Shown: positions 28,314 to 36,747, counted from the first letter of the stretch. The stretch is 40,041 bases of DNA from Seohaeicola zhoushanensis (GCF_014656415.1 NZ_BNCJ01000027.1:1-40041); one strand, 5' to 3'. Numbers and translations: made by a program. The notes: generated from the sequence alone by a model not told the origin.

Positions 28314-31130
28314 ATGGCGCTCACCCCGACCGTGGTGTTTCGAGGCAGCCCGCCTTCGGACACGCACCAGCCTGATCCGCTCGAAGTCGTCGAGCTGCTC
28401 GACGGAATGCAGGACAGCATCTCCCTGGGCCAGCCGCCATTTGCCAGCGTTGCAGCCATGAAGGCTGCGGCCAACCTTGTCGTCGGCCAGTTTGTCGAAA
28501 CGGCTGGGTATGAGCGACCTGGTGACCATGGGGATGCGCGCTATCAGATCGTGGCCGCGGCCACCGGAACCGACGACGGCGGATCCTACATCGACCTACC
28601 TGGATCGAGCCTGCAAGCCAAACTGCTGCATGGCGCGCTGATTCGCGCCGAACAGTTCGGCGTTGTCCTGGACGTCGATGGGCACGCGCAGGAGCGCTCG
28701 GCGCAGTGGAATGCCGCTTTCGCTTATGCCGCATCGGTCGGAGATACCTATACCGGAGACGATGCCGAGGCGAGTGAGGTCATCGAGACTGGTGGCTACG
28801 AGTTCGAATGCCTGACGGATTTCCTGGCAAAGGACATGCTGTCTATGACCAACGGGTCGACGGCAGCGCGGGCCATGACGATCAAGTGGGCAGGGACCGT
28901 GATCGCGGTTGCGGGCGGCGGGCTCGAGGCGCACACCCATGAGCGCCCGATCCCGCTGGTGCATATGCGGCTGCGGGATTGCGTGGTGCATTGGCCCCGC
29001 CTCGAGTGCGAGATGCTCTGCGCAGGGATCAAGTGCAAGCAGGACCTTGCCAACCAGCACTTCGGCCTGAGGCTCAAAGGGTATCACCGCTACGGCCTGT
29101 GGCCGGTCCAGAACAACGACTCGACTTGGTTCGACTACATCATCAAGCAGTTCATCCGGGATCCGCTCTGGGTCCGGAACGGCGTCGATACGACCGACTG
29201 GGATGAGTGGAATGGCGATGCTGTCGTCATCACGACCAAGGACCGGCGGTTCATCGGCGGGCAGGTCGGATGGGGCGGCCCCTGTGTTCGCATCCTGGAT
29301 TCGATGCCGACGAACACCGCTCAGCGGATCCCAGGCCAGAACTGCTACTGGTGCGGCTTGTCGGCCGCGCAGGGCTACGTGGACGGCGACAACGGCGGTG
29401 GCGACGATGTCTTCAGCGACATCCACATGATGCAGGGCCTGTCGAACACGGCTTTCCTTGATGAGGGGATCGCGCCCCGTTACGGCGTGTATGCCGACTA
29501 CGATTTGACCAGCGGGCAAATGGTCTTCCGCAAAGTCGACAGCCCGATCGGAATTCTCAGCTTCTGCAAGGTCGGGAACCTGTCGAAGTTCCACCAGATC
29601 GACAACGACCAATGCATCCACTTGCTGTTCGGCGCTCAGATCGAATGCGAAGGCGAGCTGCCGGGGTCTCAGGCAGAGCCACTCTCCCTCAGCACCGATA
29701 CCGGCACCTTGCTCGATCCGCGCATCCGGGTCTTTGCCTCCCGCGGCTCTGCTGGAGCGCAGCGCTATCCGTTCATGTCGTCGATGAAGCACCAGCGGCA
29801 GATGACGATTGCCTTCTACGACAACCCGGCGGAGATCTACTGGAACGGCTCTGCGCTGGTCGAGGCATCCACCAGCTGGAACGGCGACTTTGACGAATGG
29901 AACCGCCTCAATCGTGCGTCGGGATCCTACGCTGGTCAGGTCCAGTATCGCGGGCGCAGGGCGACGGCGGGCGCCTGGTCGCCGACAGTGAGCGCGGCGG
30001 GAGACTATTGGGTCATCCATGCTGCCGTGACGGTCAACCCCGGCGGGGTTGCGGCCGCAGATGGTCAGATCCTCTACGCGCTGACGGCCGCTCCAGCCAG
30101 CGCGGGAGATTGGCTGGTCGTGAATGCAAACAGCGCGCCAGTTCGCCAAACCTCGCGGTTCGCGACGAACGTCCAGCAGAGTACGATGAACCTCTACACG
30201 GGCGCTAAGGTGGCGGACCGTCCGCAGGTGACGGAAGTGTCCGTCACCGACGAATTCCTGCACCGGATGATGGCGGGCGGCGCTCAGGTCGATATGACGG
30301 TCGATGGCGCTTCGGCGGAGTTCAGGATCGAGGGGCCAAGTTTCCGCTTCGATGCTGGCGCGGGAGCGACGGACCTCCATCTCGGCGCGAACGCGAATGG
30401 CATCTCCGTCGAGAGCGGTGTCTGGTATCTGAAGGCTGGCGGAGTGCGCCAGTGGCGATCGACGACAGACGGTCACTTCCGTCCCGAGGTCGACAATGCT
30501 CAGAACCTCGGTGCGGCGAGCTACCGGATCGCCCGCCTCTTCGCAAAGCAGATCGATCTCGGGCTTGGCAGCGTTCAGATCCTGACTGGCGCGGGGAGCC
30601 CTGAGGGCGCGATCTCGGCCGTGGTCGGTTCACTCTATCTGCGGGACAACGGTGGGGTTGGGACGTCGCTTTACCTCAAGACAACCGGCAGCGGCAACAC
30701 CGGCTGGGTAGCGATTGGAGCGCAGTATGTCACGGGGTCTTGGACGCCCGTGCTGTCAGATGCAGAGGCTGGCGGCAATCTGGCGACTCTTGGCGTTGCC
30801 GAGGGAAGATATACCCGGCACGGTAACATTGTTGAGTTCCAGTTCGCTGTCCAGAGCATCAACACGGCCGGCATGACCGGCGGGAATGAACTGCACATTC
30901 AAGGGCTGCCGTTCACCGTGGACAACCTTAATTCCAATGGCGGCCCTGGAACCGCTTGGATGAGCAATGTCATCTTCACGGAACTCCCAGTTCTTGTCCC
31001 GAAAGGCGGCACATCCGCGCTCAGGCTGCGCGAGAGCGTCAGCGGCGGAGCATCAACTACAGTTGCCGTTTCCCAACTGACCTCGGGCACGGCGTCGATC
31101 TGGGGCCGTGGCTCCTACAGGACAGCGTGA
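28314..31130 (+). CDS. Tail fibre/tailspike protein
   Basis: A 938-residue protein. The N-terminus (1-110) is an attachment region ('FASVAAMKAAANLVVGQFVETAGYERPGDHGDARYQIV' is typical of phage spikes). The middle (about 120-480) has aromatic, His- and Asp-rich strands like a beta-helix with carbohydrate-contacting loops. The C-terminal 130 residues ('GSWTPVLSDAEAGGNLATLGVAEGRYTRHGNIVEFQFAVQS') are the common 'GxWTPxL...YTRxGN' fibre tip domain. No certain catalytic pair could be picked out, so depolymerase activity is open. The gene has AGGAGG-like signals 41 bp after gpJ. Confidence 0.85.
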   Translation: MALTPTVVFRGSPPSDTHQPDPLEVVELLDGMQDSISLGQPPFASVAAMKAAANLVVGQFVETAGYERPGDHGDARYQIVAAATGTDDGGSYIDLPGSSLQAKLLHGALIRAEQFGVVLDVDGHAQERSAQWNAAFAYAASVGDTYTGDDAEASEVIETGGYEFECLTDFLAKDMLSMTNGSTAARAMTIKWAGTVIAVAGGGLEAHTHERPIPLVHMRLRDCVVHWPRLECEMLCAGIKCKQDLANQHFGLRLKGYHRYGLWPVQNNDSTWFDYIIKQFIRDPLWVRNGVDTTDWDEWNGDAVVITTKDRRFIGGQVGWGGPCVRILDSMPTNTAQRIPGQNCYWCGLSAAQGYVDGDNGGGDDVFSDIHMMQGLSNTAFLDEGIAPRYGVYADYDLTSGQMVFRKVDSPIGILSFCKVGNLSKFHQIDNDQCIHLLFGAQIECEGELPGSQAEPLSLSTDTGTLLDPRIRVFASRGSAGAQRYPFMSSMKHQRQMTIAFYDNPAEIYWNGSALVEASTSWNGDFDEWNRLNRASGSYAGQVQYRGRRATAGAWSPTVSAAGDYWVIHAAVTVNPGGVAAADGQILYALTAAPASAGDWLVVNANSAPVRQTSRFATNVQQSTMNLYTGAKVADRPQVTEVSVTDEFLHRMMAGGAQVDMTVDGASAEFRIEGPSFRFDAGAGATDLHLGANANGISVESGVWYLKAGGVRQWRSTTDGHFRPEVDNAQNLGAASYRIARLFAKQIDLGLGSVQILTGAGSPEGAISAVVGSLYLRDNGGVGTSLYLKTTGSGNTGWVAIGAQYVTGSWTPVLSDAEAGGNLATLGVAEGRYTRHGNIVEFQFAVQSINTAGMTGGNELHIQGLPFTVDNLNSNGGPGTAWMSNVIFTELPVLVPKGGTSALRLRESVSGGASTTVAVSQLTSGTASIWGRGSYRTA

Positions 31131-31140
31131 GGTCGGCCTG

Positions 31141-31440
31141 ATGAACTTTCAGGAAATCAAGGACTGGTGGCCGATCATCATTGCCGCACTCGCCTTTGCC
31201 GCATGGCTTTTCCGCCTTGAATACCGGGCGACTGGCAACACCAAGGGCATCGCAGAGAACGCTGCGGAGATGGTGAAGATGGAGACTCGCTGGGAGAAGA
31301 GGCGCGCCGAGGATGAGGCTCGTCGTGAGAAGCAGCGGGCCGAGGACATGGCCTCCCGCCAGCGCGATTGGGACCAGATGAGCAACACGCTGCGCGAGAT
31401 GCGGGCGGACATCAAGACGCTCCTGCAGAGGGACAAGTGA
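31141..31440 (+). CDS. Membrane/coiled-coil protein before the endolysin
   Basis: A 99-residue protein with one N-terminal membrane helix (about 8-26, 'WWPIIIAALAFAAWLFRL') and a long charged coiled coil (about 40-95, 'EMVKMETRWEKRRAEDEARREKQRAED'). Small proteins of this form occur in lysis cassettes. Its stop overlaps the endolysin start (TGATG). It could be a holin partner or antiholin, but the sequence does not decide. Confidence 0.75.
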   Translation: MNFQEIKDWWPIIIAALAFAAWLFRLEYRATGNTKGIAENAAEMVKMETRWEKRRAEDEARREKQRAEDMASRQRDWDQMSNTLREMRADIKTLLQRDK

Positions 31441-32171
31441 TGAAGGTATCCGACAAGGGCCTGCTCGAGATCGCCGAGCACGAGGGTATCGTCCCGGCGC
31501 CATACCTCGACAGCAAAGGCATTTGGACCTACGGGATCGGCCACACGGCGGGCGCGGGCGGGCTGGACCCGCTCGAGCTGGACCGGGCCATGCCGTCGAA
31601 CGTTGAGGCCGCAATCGGCCACGCGATCTCGGTCTTCCGCGAGGACATCGCCAAGGTCGAGCGCCGGATCGAAGCGGTGATCCGCGTGCCTCTGAAACAA
31701 CATCAGATAGACGCCATCGCGTCCTGGGATCTGAACACCGGCGGGCTCACGTGGAAATCGGCCAGCGGCCAGCCGTGCCAGCTGGTGCGGCAGATCAACG
31801 CCGGTGACTTCTCGGGCGAGGGGTTCATGGGCTGGCAGAAGCCGAAGGAGATCATCAAGCGGCGCAAGGCCGAACGGGCGCTGTTCCGAACCGGCAACTA
31901 CGACGCGAACGGCGACGACATCCCGGTCTGGCGGACGGACGGCAAGGGCAACCTCAAGGGTATCCTGCGGAGCTTCGACGGGGCCGACCTGCTGGCGCTG
32001 ATGAATCGCAATGCCCCCAAGGCGCCGCCCGCGCGCGAGGTGCCGCCGCGTCCAGCGGTCACTGCGCCGGCAATCGTCCTTGGCGCCGGCGTGACCGCAC
32101 TCGGGGCCGCATGGGCATTGGCCTGCAAGATCCCGTTCATCGCGTGGCTGTTCTCGAGCTGCGGCAACTGA
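31440..32171 (+). CDS. Endolysin, GH24 lysozyme with C-terminal membrane anchor
   Basis: A 243-residue peptidoglycan hydrolase. The T4-type catalytic triad is exact: Glu15, then 8 residues to Asp24, then 5 residues to Thr30, inside 'EHEGIVPAPYLDSKGIWTYGIGHT'. The lysozyme domain spans about 5-180, with 'KQHQIDAIASWDLNTGGLTW' and 'FMGWQKPKEIIKRRKAERALF'. A Pro/Ala linker (about 190-212) leads to a C-terminal membrane helix (about 214-238). There is no N-terminal signal, so export depends on the holin; the C-terminal anchor may hold the enzyme at the membrane. Confidence 0.93.
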   Translation: MKVSDKGLLEIAEHEGIVPAPYLDSKGIWTYGIGHTAGAGGLDPLELDRAMPSNVEAAIGHAISVFREDIAKVERRIEAVIRVPLKQHQIDAIASWDLNTGGLTWKSASGQPCQLVRQINAGDFSGEGFMGWQKPKEIIKRRKAERALFRTGNYDANGDDIPVWRTDGKGNLKGILRSFDGADLLALMNRNAPKAPPAREVPPRPAVTAPAIVLGAGVTALGAAWALACKIPFIAWLFSSCGN

Positions 32172-32183
32172 AGGAGTCCCGAC

Positions 32184-32381
32184 ATGGGCGTCTACATCCG
32201 AATGATCATCTACGCGCTGGCGGCCAGTGCCGCGGCGCTCGGCATCGCCACCTATGACCCGGTGGCACAGACCATCACCTTCGACCTCAACAGTCTGTCG
32301 CTGCTTCTCGGCGGAGCGGTTGCCTATGTCGGCACCTTCGTCGCTGGGCGTGTGGCCAAGGCCAAGGGCGGCTCGTCGTGA
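32184..32381 (+). CDS. Holin-like two-helix membrane protein
   Basis: A 65-residue protein with two membrane segments (about 5-25 and 38-57) and a basic, Gly/Ser-rich end (RVAKAKGGSS). Size, topology and place right after the endolysin fit a class II-type holin that permeabilises the membrane at lysis. AAGGAG lies upstream. Its stop overlaps the next GTG start (GTGA). Confidence 0.75.
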   Translation: MGVYIRMIIYALAASAAALGIATYDPVAQTITFDLNSLSLLLGGAVAYVGTFVAGRVAKAKGGSS

Positions 32382-32746
32382 TCGCCTGGGCCGCCTTCGG
32401 CCTCTCCGCCGGCGCGACGGGCTGGATCATGTTCGGCTGGCCGGGCGTTCTCGGCGCGATGGCCGTGGCCGTCTGCGCGGCCGTCGCTGAGCTCTGCGGG
32501 GGCAAAATCTTCGCGGCGGCAGGGCGCTTCCTGCGCTCGCCTCTGGGCCGCTGGGCGCTGCTGGCGCTGGTGGTGGCCGCTTTCCTCGGCTGGTGGCGCT
32601 GGGATGCCTGGCGGGACGCGCGGCGCGCCCAGGAGCTGCGCGACTACCGGCAGCACATACAGACCCGTGAAAGGATAGACGATGCGATTTCTGATCCTCG
32701 CACTCCTGCCGATATCGCTGAGCGGCTGCGACGTCTCGCCCAATGA
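32378..32746 (+). CDS. Inner-membrane spanin-like protein (Rz-like)
   Basis: A 122-residue protein starting at GTG 32378. Hydrophobic helices lie at about 3-42 and 60-75. A charged helical tail follows ('WRDARRAQELRDYRQHIQTRERIDDAISDPRTPADIAERLRRL'), which could span the periplasm as in i-spanins. The downstream lipoprotein gene starts inside its 3' end, the arrangement known for Rz/Rz1 pairs. The double membrane segment is unusual for Rz, so the function is likely but not certain. Confidence 0.68.
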   Translation: MIAWAAFGLSAGATGWIMFGWPGVLGAMAVAVCAAVAELCGGKIFAAAGRFLRSPLGRWALLALVVAAFLGWWRWDAWRDARRAQELRDYRQHIQTRERIDDAISDPRTPADIAERLRRLAQ

Positions 32747-32879
32747 AGCCGCGATATGTGCGGGCACGTTGGCGGCTCGGAAGGCCCACGCGGCGGCTCT
32801 GCTGGTCGACGGTGGCCCGCGTTCACAGGACACGGGCGAGAGACTGCTGACCGGTATGAAGGCCGGGTGCGCGGAATGA
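32682..32879 (+). CDS. Outer-membrane spanin-like lipoprotein (Rz1-like)
   Basis: A 65-residue protein with a lipoprotein signal, 'MRFLILALLPISLSGC'; the lipobox LSGC gives Cys16 as the lipidated residue. The mature part is about 50 residues with two more Cys. It overlaps the Rz-like gene by 65 nt in another frame. The pair would link inner and outer membranes and fuse them at lysis. AAAGGA lies upstream of the ATG. Confidence 0.72.
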   Translation: MRFLILALLPISLSGCDVSPNEAAICAGTLAARKAHAAALLVDGGPRSQDTGERLLTGMKAGCAE

Positions 32880-33169
32880 AGGCGCTGGTCTTGTCGCTGG
32901 TGCTGGCGGCGGGGCAGGCAACCGCCCAGTCCAACTGCGCCGCACGCGACCTCGTCGTGGCAAACTTGGCCAAGAAATTCGGCGAGCGGCCGCAAGTTGT
33001 CGGCCTCGATGACCGTGGCGCCATCATGCAGGTCTTCGCTTCGCCCGAATCCGGGACCTGGACGGTGGCGCTGACCTGGCCGAACGGCCGCATGTGCCTG
33101 ATCGCATCTGGATCCGCCCTCGAAGCAGCGCCGGCCGCAGCTGCAATCGATCTCAACCCTGAACCCTGA
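32876..33169 (+). CDS. Small secreted protein after the lysis genes
   Basis: A 97-residue protein from ATG 32876, coupled to the lipoprotein stop (ATGA). It has a signal peptide ('MKALVLSLVLAAGQATAQS', cleavage near residue 18), two Cys (SNCAARD and RMCLI) and a beta-rich mature part with 'FGERPQVVGLDDRGAIMQVF'. It would act in the periplasm; no family is recognised. Confidence 0.72.
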   Translation: MKALVLSLVLAAGQATAQSNCAARDLVVANLAKKFGERPQVVGLDDRGAIMQVFASPESGTWTVALTWPNGRMCLIASGSALEAAPAAAAIDLNPEP

Positions 33170-33190
33170 ACCCCAAAGGATACAAGCGAC

Positions 33191-33574
33191 ATGTCCAGCT
33201 TTTCCGACTACCTCGAGAACGCGCTTCTCAACCACGTCTTCCGCAACACCGCGCTGACGTCGCCGACCAACGTCTACCTGGCGCTCTACACCGCCAATCC
33301 GACCGATGCCGGCGGCGGCACCGAGGTCACCGGCGGCGGCTACACCCGCCAGGCGATCACCTTCGGCGCGGCCTCGGGCGGCGCGATCTCGAACACGGCA
33401 GCGGTCGAGTTCACGGCCTCGGGCGCGTCGTTCGGCACCGTCACCGGCGTCGGGATCTTCGACGCTTCGTCCGGGGGCAACCTGCTCGCCTGGGATGCGA
33501 TCACCTCGGCGGCCGTCGGCGACGGCGACACGCTGAGCTTTGCCATCGGCGACATCGATCTGTCGCTCGACTGA
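33191..33574 (+). CDS. Phage tail fibre-type structural protein
   Basis: A 127-residue Gly/Thr/Ala-rich protein: 'SFSDYLENALLNHVFRNTALTSPTNVYLALYTANPTDAGGGTEVTGGGYTRQAITFGAAS' is a widespread phage fibre or head-decoration pattern (Gp80-like). It ends in beta strands ('GDTLSFAIGDIDLSLD'). It begins the final structural block, after the lysis genes, with AAAGGA upstream. Confidence 0.8.
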   Translation: MSSFSDYLENALLNHVFRNTALTSPTNVYLALYTANPTDAGGGTEVTGGGYTRQAITFGAASGGAISNTAAVEFTASGASFGTVTGVGIFDASSGGNLLAWDAITSAAVGDGDTLSFAIGDIDLSLD

Positions 33575-33586
33575 TCCAGTGGCGTA

Positions 33587-33907
33587 ATGGACCGGTTCGA
33601 CGGGCAGAAGCTCGCCGAGGTGCAGACCGCCCTTGGGGGCGTGCATGTGCCTCGCGCGCCCTTGGCCCTCTTCCATTTTCTCTGGACGCGCCGCGGCACC
33701 GTCGTCGCCTGGGAGAGCCTGATCGACTTCATGGAGTCGACCTACTCGGGCTGGACCACGCTCGATATCCGCGACGTGCAGGGCTACCTGAAAAAAGTCC
33801 GCAGGGCCATCCGGGACCATGGCTGGCCCTGCAAGATCGAAACCTTCTACGGGATCGGCGTCAAGCTGACCGCCACAGATCCGAAATGGGGCGCTGAGAT
33901 ACCATGA
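33587..33907 (+). CDS. OmpR/PhoB-type winged-helix protein
   Basis: A 106-residue stand-alone DNA-binding domain. 'APLALFHFLWTRRGTVVAWESLIDFM', 'TLDIRDVQGYLKKVRRAIRDHGWPCKIETFYGIGVKLT' match the recognition helix and the beta-hairpin wing of OmpR/PhoB-type response-regulator output domains. There is no receiver domain. It stands 12 bp after a structural gene and overlaps the next gene by ATGA, an odd place for a regulator inside a late tail operon. Target and signal are unknown. Confidence 0.75.
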   Translation: MDRFDGQKLAEVQTALGGVHVPRAPLALFHFLWTRRGTVVAWESLIDFMESTYSGWTTLDIRDVQGYLKKVRRAIRDHGWPCKIETFYGIGVKLTATDPKWGAEIP

Positions 33908-34314
33908 CCTGGAAAGCCGTATTTGAGACCGCGACCGGCAAGCTCCGCTCGGTGGGCACCGTCGTCGCCGATCCGCTCCCCGAGGGCCTGTCGGTTGTCG
34001 ATCTCGCCGGTCGACCCGACGGGGCAATGCTCTGGAACGAGGCCACGCAGGCCTTCGATGTTCCGGCGCCCGCGCCGGTGCTGACCTGGAGCCGCACCGA
34101 GTTCCTCGAGCTCTTCACCGCCGCCGAGCGCCTGACGATCCGGGAGCTGACGAAGACCGTGCCTGCGATGGACGATTACCTGTTCATGGTGCAGACGGCG
34201 ACCACGATCCGCTCTGATCACGCGCTGGTCACCGATGGCCTGGCGGCGCTGGTGGCTGGCGGCATCATCACGCAGGCGCGAGCTGATGCTATCGCGGCTG
34301 GGGAGAAGCCGTAA
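33904..34314 (+). CDS. Fibre-associated/chaperone-like protein
   Basis: A 136-residue protein. The N-terminal part is beta-rich ('MTWKAVFETATGKLRSVGTVVADPLPEGLSVVDL', 'GAMLWNEATQAFDV'), and the helical C-terminal part has 'RTEFLELFTAAERLTIRELTKTVPAMDDYLFMVQTATTI', a pattern seen in tail-fibre accessory proteins of this phage group. It is coupled by overlaps to both neighbours. The role in fibre assembly is inferred. Confidence 0.75.
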   Translation: MTWKAVFETATGKLRSVGTVVADPLPEGLSVVDLAGRPDGAMLWNEATQAFDVPAPAPVLTWSRTEFLELFTAAERLTIRELTKTVPAMDDYLFMVQTATTIRSDHALVTDGLAALVAGGIITQARADAIAAGEKP

Positions 34315-35174
34315 TGGTCAAGCTCGACATCCAGCCGTTCGACACCGGAACGTCTCTGGCGGGGGTGCCTTTCTTCAGCTCCGCGAACTCGGATTTTTTC
34401 AACGAAACCACGGTGACATGGACTGAACTCGAGGACAGCACGGCCGAAGACTGGTCTGGCTTTTACGTCTCTGTTCTTTCCGGCAACCCCGGTTTTATGC
34501 ACATTGCGACTGGGGCGGCATCCAGCGAAAGCAGGATCGCGACCGTGTTCCTCAACGGCGACATTTCTGGACGAATTCTCACCACCTTCGTCCCTATCCC
34601 AATTCCGGCAGGGACGCGGCTTTCTGCAGGTGGAGCTTTGTCCGGTTTTGGATACCCCAACGGTGTGCAACTCTACGGCGTCCCTGCCGCAGAGGCACCG
34701 AACATCGCGCCATTTGGGGTTATGGACTTCGGACCAATCAACCTTGACGTCACCGGGAACGACTTCACCTTTGGTGTTGTTCCCGCCACCCCCGCTGGGA
34801 ACAACACCAAGGGGGCCTGGACCGAGATTTCGTTCTCGGGGACGTTCTCGACCCCGAACAATATCTTGAATGGCGACAGCCTCCCCTATGCCTACGACTA
34901 CCTCGGGGTGACCATCGGTAAGGCGAACATCAGCAACGTCAACTACGACTGGCTCATCGATCTCGCTTACGGCCCGTCGGGGTCTGAGGTCCCCTTCGTC
35001 GAAAACCTGTTTGTTCCGGCGCGCGCGAACAACGCTTCCAGTGCGCTGACCGCAACGACGCTCTGGTTCCCTTGGGGCCGTCCTGCTGGGGACCGTATCT
35101 CGGCGCGCTGGCAGGCCTCGGATATCGGCACGATGGGGGCGCCGCGGATCTTCCTGCTTGGCCTGAGGCCCTAA
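34314..35174 (+). CDS. Structural protein of the fibre region
   Basis: A 286-residue Gly/Asn/Phe-rich beta protein from ATG 34314. Segments such as 'LDIQPFDTGTSLAGVPFFSSANSDFFNETTVTWTELEDST', 'SAGGALSGFGYPNGVQLYGVPAAEAPNIAPFG' and 'YDYLGVTIGKANISNVNYDWLIDLAYGPSGSEVPFVENLFVPARANNAS' suggest an extracellular receptor-binding or capsid-surface protein. Base composition is a little lower in GC than its neighbours, which may mean the gene was exchanged. No family is recognised. Confidence 0.75.
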   Translation: MVKLDIQPFDTGTSLAGVPFFSSANSDFFNETTVTWTELEDSTAEDWSGFYVSVLSGNPGFMHIATGAASSESRIATVFLNGDISGRILTTFVPIPIPAGTRLSAGGALSGFGYPNGVQLYGVPAAEAPNIAPFGVMDFGPINLDVTGNDFTFGVVPATPAGNNTKGAWTEISFSGTFSTPNNILNGDSLPYAYDYLGVTIGKANISNVNYDWLIDLAYGPSGSEVPFVENLFVPARANNASSALTATTLWFPWGRPAGDRISARWQASDIGTMGAPRIFLLGLRP

Positions 35175-35177
35175 CCC

Positions 35178-35984
35178 ATGTCGCTGCTGTTCTTCGCGCA
35201 GACGGCATCCGGGATCAGCGGGGCGGCCTCGATCGCGGCGACCTCCACGCTCTCCGTCACCGCGACGGTCACGCGCAGCCGGGCGGCCTCGATCGCGGCA
35301 ACCTCCACGGTCAATGTCGTCGGGTCCGCTTCTAAGGCGCGCGCCGTCGGCATCGCTGCCAGCTCGTCGCTCGCCGCCTCTGCCTCGGTTCGCCGGCGCA
35401 GGGCCGTCGCCATTGCCGGCGTCTCGACAACATCGGCCTCTGGCGCCCTGACCCTGCGCCGGGCGGCGTCGATCTCGGCAAGCTCGACGGTTACGGCTGT
35501 CGCTCAGGCCGGGATACCGCGCGCGGTGGGCATCGCGGCGATCTCGACGGTCACGGCGACCGCCACGCGCACCCTGCGCCGTGCCGTCGCGATCGCCGGC
35601 GTCTCGTCGGTCTCGGTGGCCTCGGCCGGCAGTTCAGAGCGTGCAGTCGCCATCGCAGCGCAATCGAGCTTCGAGGCACTGGCGACACGACGGATTCGCC
35701 GCTCGGTCGCGATAGCAGGCACATCGAGCCTCGTTGTTTCGTTCAGCGGCAAGGTGGCCCGGTCGGTCCAGATCGGCGCAAATTCAGCGGTCTCGGCCGT
35801 GGCGGTGCGCACGATCCGCCGGTCGGTCGTCATCGCCGGCACAGCGACTGTATCGGTCGCGCAATCGGGCGGGAACGTCGTCATCCAGGCCATCGCGCCT
35901 GGTCTGTGGTTTGGGCAAAGAACCGTGCCCGCGACGTGGCGAGGAACGGTGGAGATCGACGGCATGTGGAAGGATATCGCGTAA
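35178..35984 (+). CDS. Protein of eleven 20-residue repeats
   Basis: A 268-residue protein. Residues 16-235 consist of eleven consecutive 20-residue units with consensus A-(A/V)-x-I-A-(A/G)-x-S-(T/S), a variable half and a closing basic pair; for example AVAIAGVSTTSASGALTLRR. The regular Ile/Val positions and Ser/Thr runs suggest a beta-solenoid or stacked fibre. The end (236-268, 'LWFGQRTVPATWRGTVEIDGMWKDIA') is not repeated. It lies among fibre genes and may be a fibre shaft. Confidence 0.85.
   Translation: MSLLFFAQTASGISGAASIAATSTLSVTATVTRSRAASIAATSTVNVVGSASKARAVGIAASSSLAASASVRRRRAVAIAGVSTTSASGALTLRRAASISASSTVTAVAQAGIPRAVGIAAISTVTATATRTLRRAVAIAGVSSVSVASAGSSERAVAIAAQSSFEALATRRIRRSVAIAGTSSLVVSFSGKVARSVQIGANSAVSAVAVRTIRRSVVIAGTATVSVAQSGGNVVIQAIAPGLWFGQRTVPATWRGTVEIDGMWKDIA
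35223..35882 (+). repeat. Tandem 60-bp repeat array inside the fibre-like gene
   Basis: Eleven degenerate 60-bp units, in frame, encode the 20-residue repeats. Units differ in sequence but not in length. Confidence 0.8.
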
Positions 35985-36316
35985 TGGCCGATGTTGCGAA
36001 GATCTGGGGCAAGGACAGCCTGAGCGTGCTGGTTCCGATTTCGGACCAGGAAAACGACCTGGCGCCGCTCGACCTATCCTCCGCGACCGTCGAGGCCGCC
36101 GCGCGGAAGACGAATGGCACCGGGGCGGTCTTTCCCGCGACCGCAACCATCCAGTCGCCGGCCACCGACGGCAAGGTCCTGGTGTCCTTCGCCCGAGAGA
36201 CGTTTCTGGGTGCGCCGGGGTCATATACCTGCCAAGTGCGGGTCAGGATCGGGGATGATGCCGAGACGCCGTCGGAGTTCACGTTCACGGTGAGGCCGTC
36301 GATCGTCGCTGCGTAG
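35984..36316 (+). CDS. Last prophage gene, Ig-like/BppU-like structural protein
   Basis: A 110-residue beta protein from ATG 35984, overlapping the previous stop (TAATG). 'IWGKDSLSVLVPISDQENDLAPLDLSSATVEAAARK' and 'GKVLVSFARETFLGAPGSYTCQVRVRIGDDAETPSEFTFTV' resemble the small beta-sandwich proteins that close fibre modules in phages. It ends the rightward operon. Downstream, 36317-36396 shows a weak hairpin followed by TTTTT but no certain terminator or attR. Confidence 0.75.
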   Translation: MADVAKIWGKDSLSVLVPISDQENDLAPLDLSSATVEAAARKTNGTGAVFPATATIQSPATDGKVLVSFARETFLGAPGSYTCQVRVRIGDDAETPSEFTFTVRPSIVAA

Positions 36317-36396
36317 GGAGGGGGCTGACGTAGCTCCGCTCTGGGCGGCGAATTTCTCGGGAGCGGCTGTGCGAGCCCAGCCAGCTTTTTGAGTGC

Positions 36397-36747
36397 CTAC
36401 GTTTGAGCCGCGCGCAACGGGTATATGCCATTCACCCAAATCTCGTAGCGGCCTATGCCGTGTTCTGGCGGCCAAATGTGCCTCACGTCCATCACGGCGC
36501 TCACGAACACATTTTCCTCCGCTATCAGAAGTTGGAACGTCTTGGCATACATCAGATACTGGGCCACCGCTTCTACATCCAGATCTTCTTGTCTCGTCTC
36601 GCCGGCGGTGCCGGAGATTTCAAGACCTGCATACTGTCGGCCGGCTCCGAACAACGGAAGATCTAGCGACATTGAGACCCGCGTGAAGTCTGGTTCGGCA
36701 GGTGGCGATACTACAGTCACTTCACCTTGAAATGGTCCTTTAAACAA
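36397..36747 (-). CDS. Hypothetical protein, N-terminus uncertain
   Basis: The reading of up to 116 residues looks protein-like ('EPDFTRVSMSLDLPLFGAGRQYAGLEISGTAGE', 'AVAQYLMYAKTFQLLIAEENVFVSAVMDVRHIWPPEHGIGRYEIWVNGIYP'), but it has no ATG at its beginning. TTG 36747 or GTG 36720 are the candidates, and a stop lies just upstream. A run of eleven C (G on the coding strand, 36757-36767) precedes it, so a lost or phase-variable start is possible. Orientation opposite to the phage suggests host or flank DNA. Confidence 0.5.
   Translation of the reverse strand: MFKGPFQGEVTVVSPPAEPDFTRVSMSLDLPLFGAGRQYAGLEISGTAGETRQEDLDVEAVAQYLMYAKTFQLLIAEENVFVSAVMDVRHIWPPEHGIGRYEIWVNGIYPLRAAQT

Noticed and set aside
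28596-30476. 626-codon minus-strand ORF
   Set aside because: Antisense to the tailspike gene and without a start context or domain.
35223-35882. 60-bp tandem units as a CRISPR array
   Set aside because: They are in-frame coding repeats with no conserved palindromic repeat and no separate spacers.
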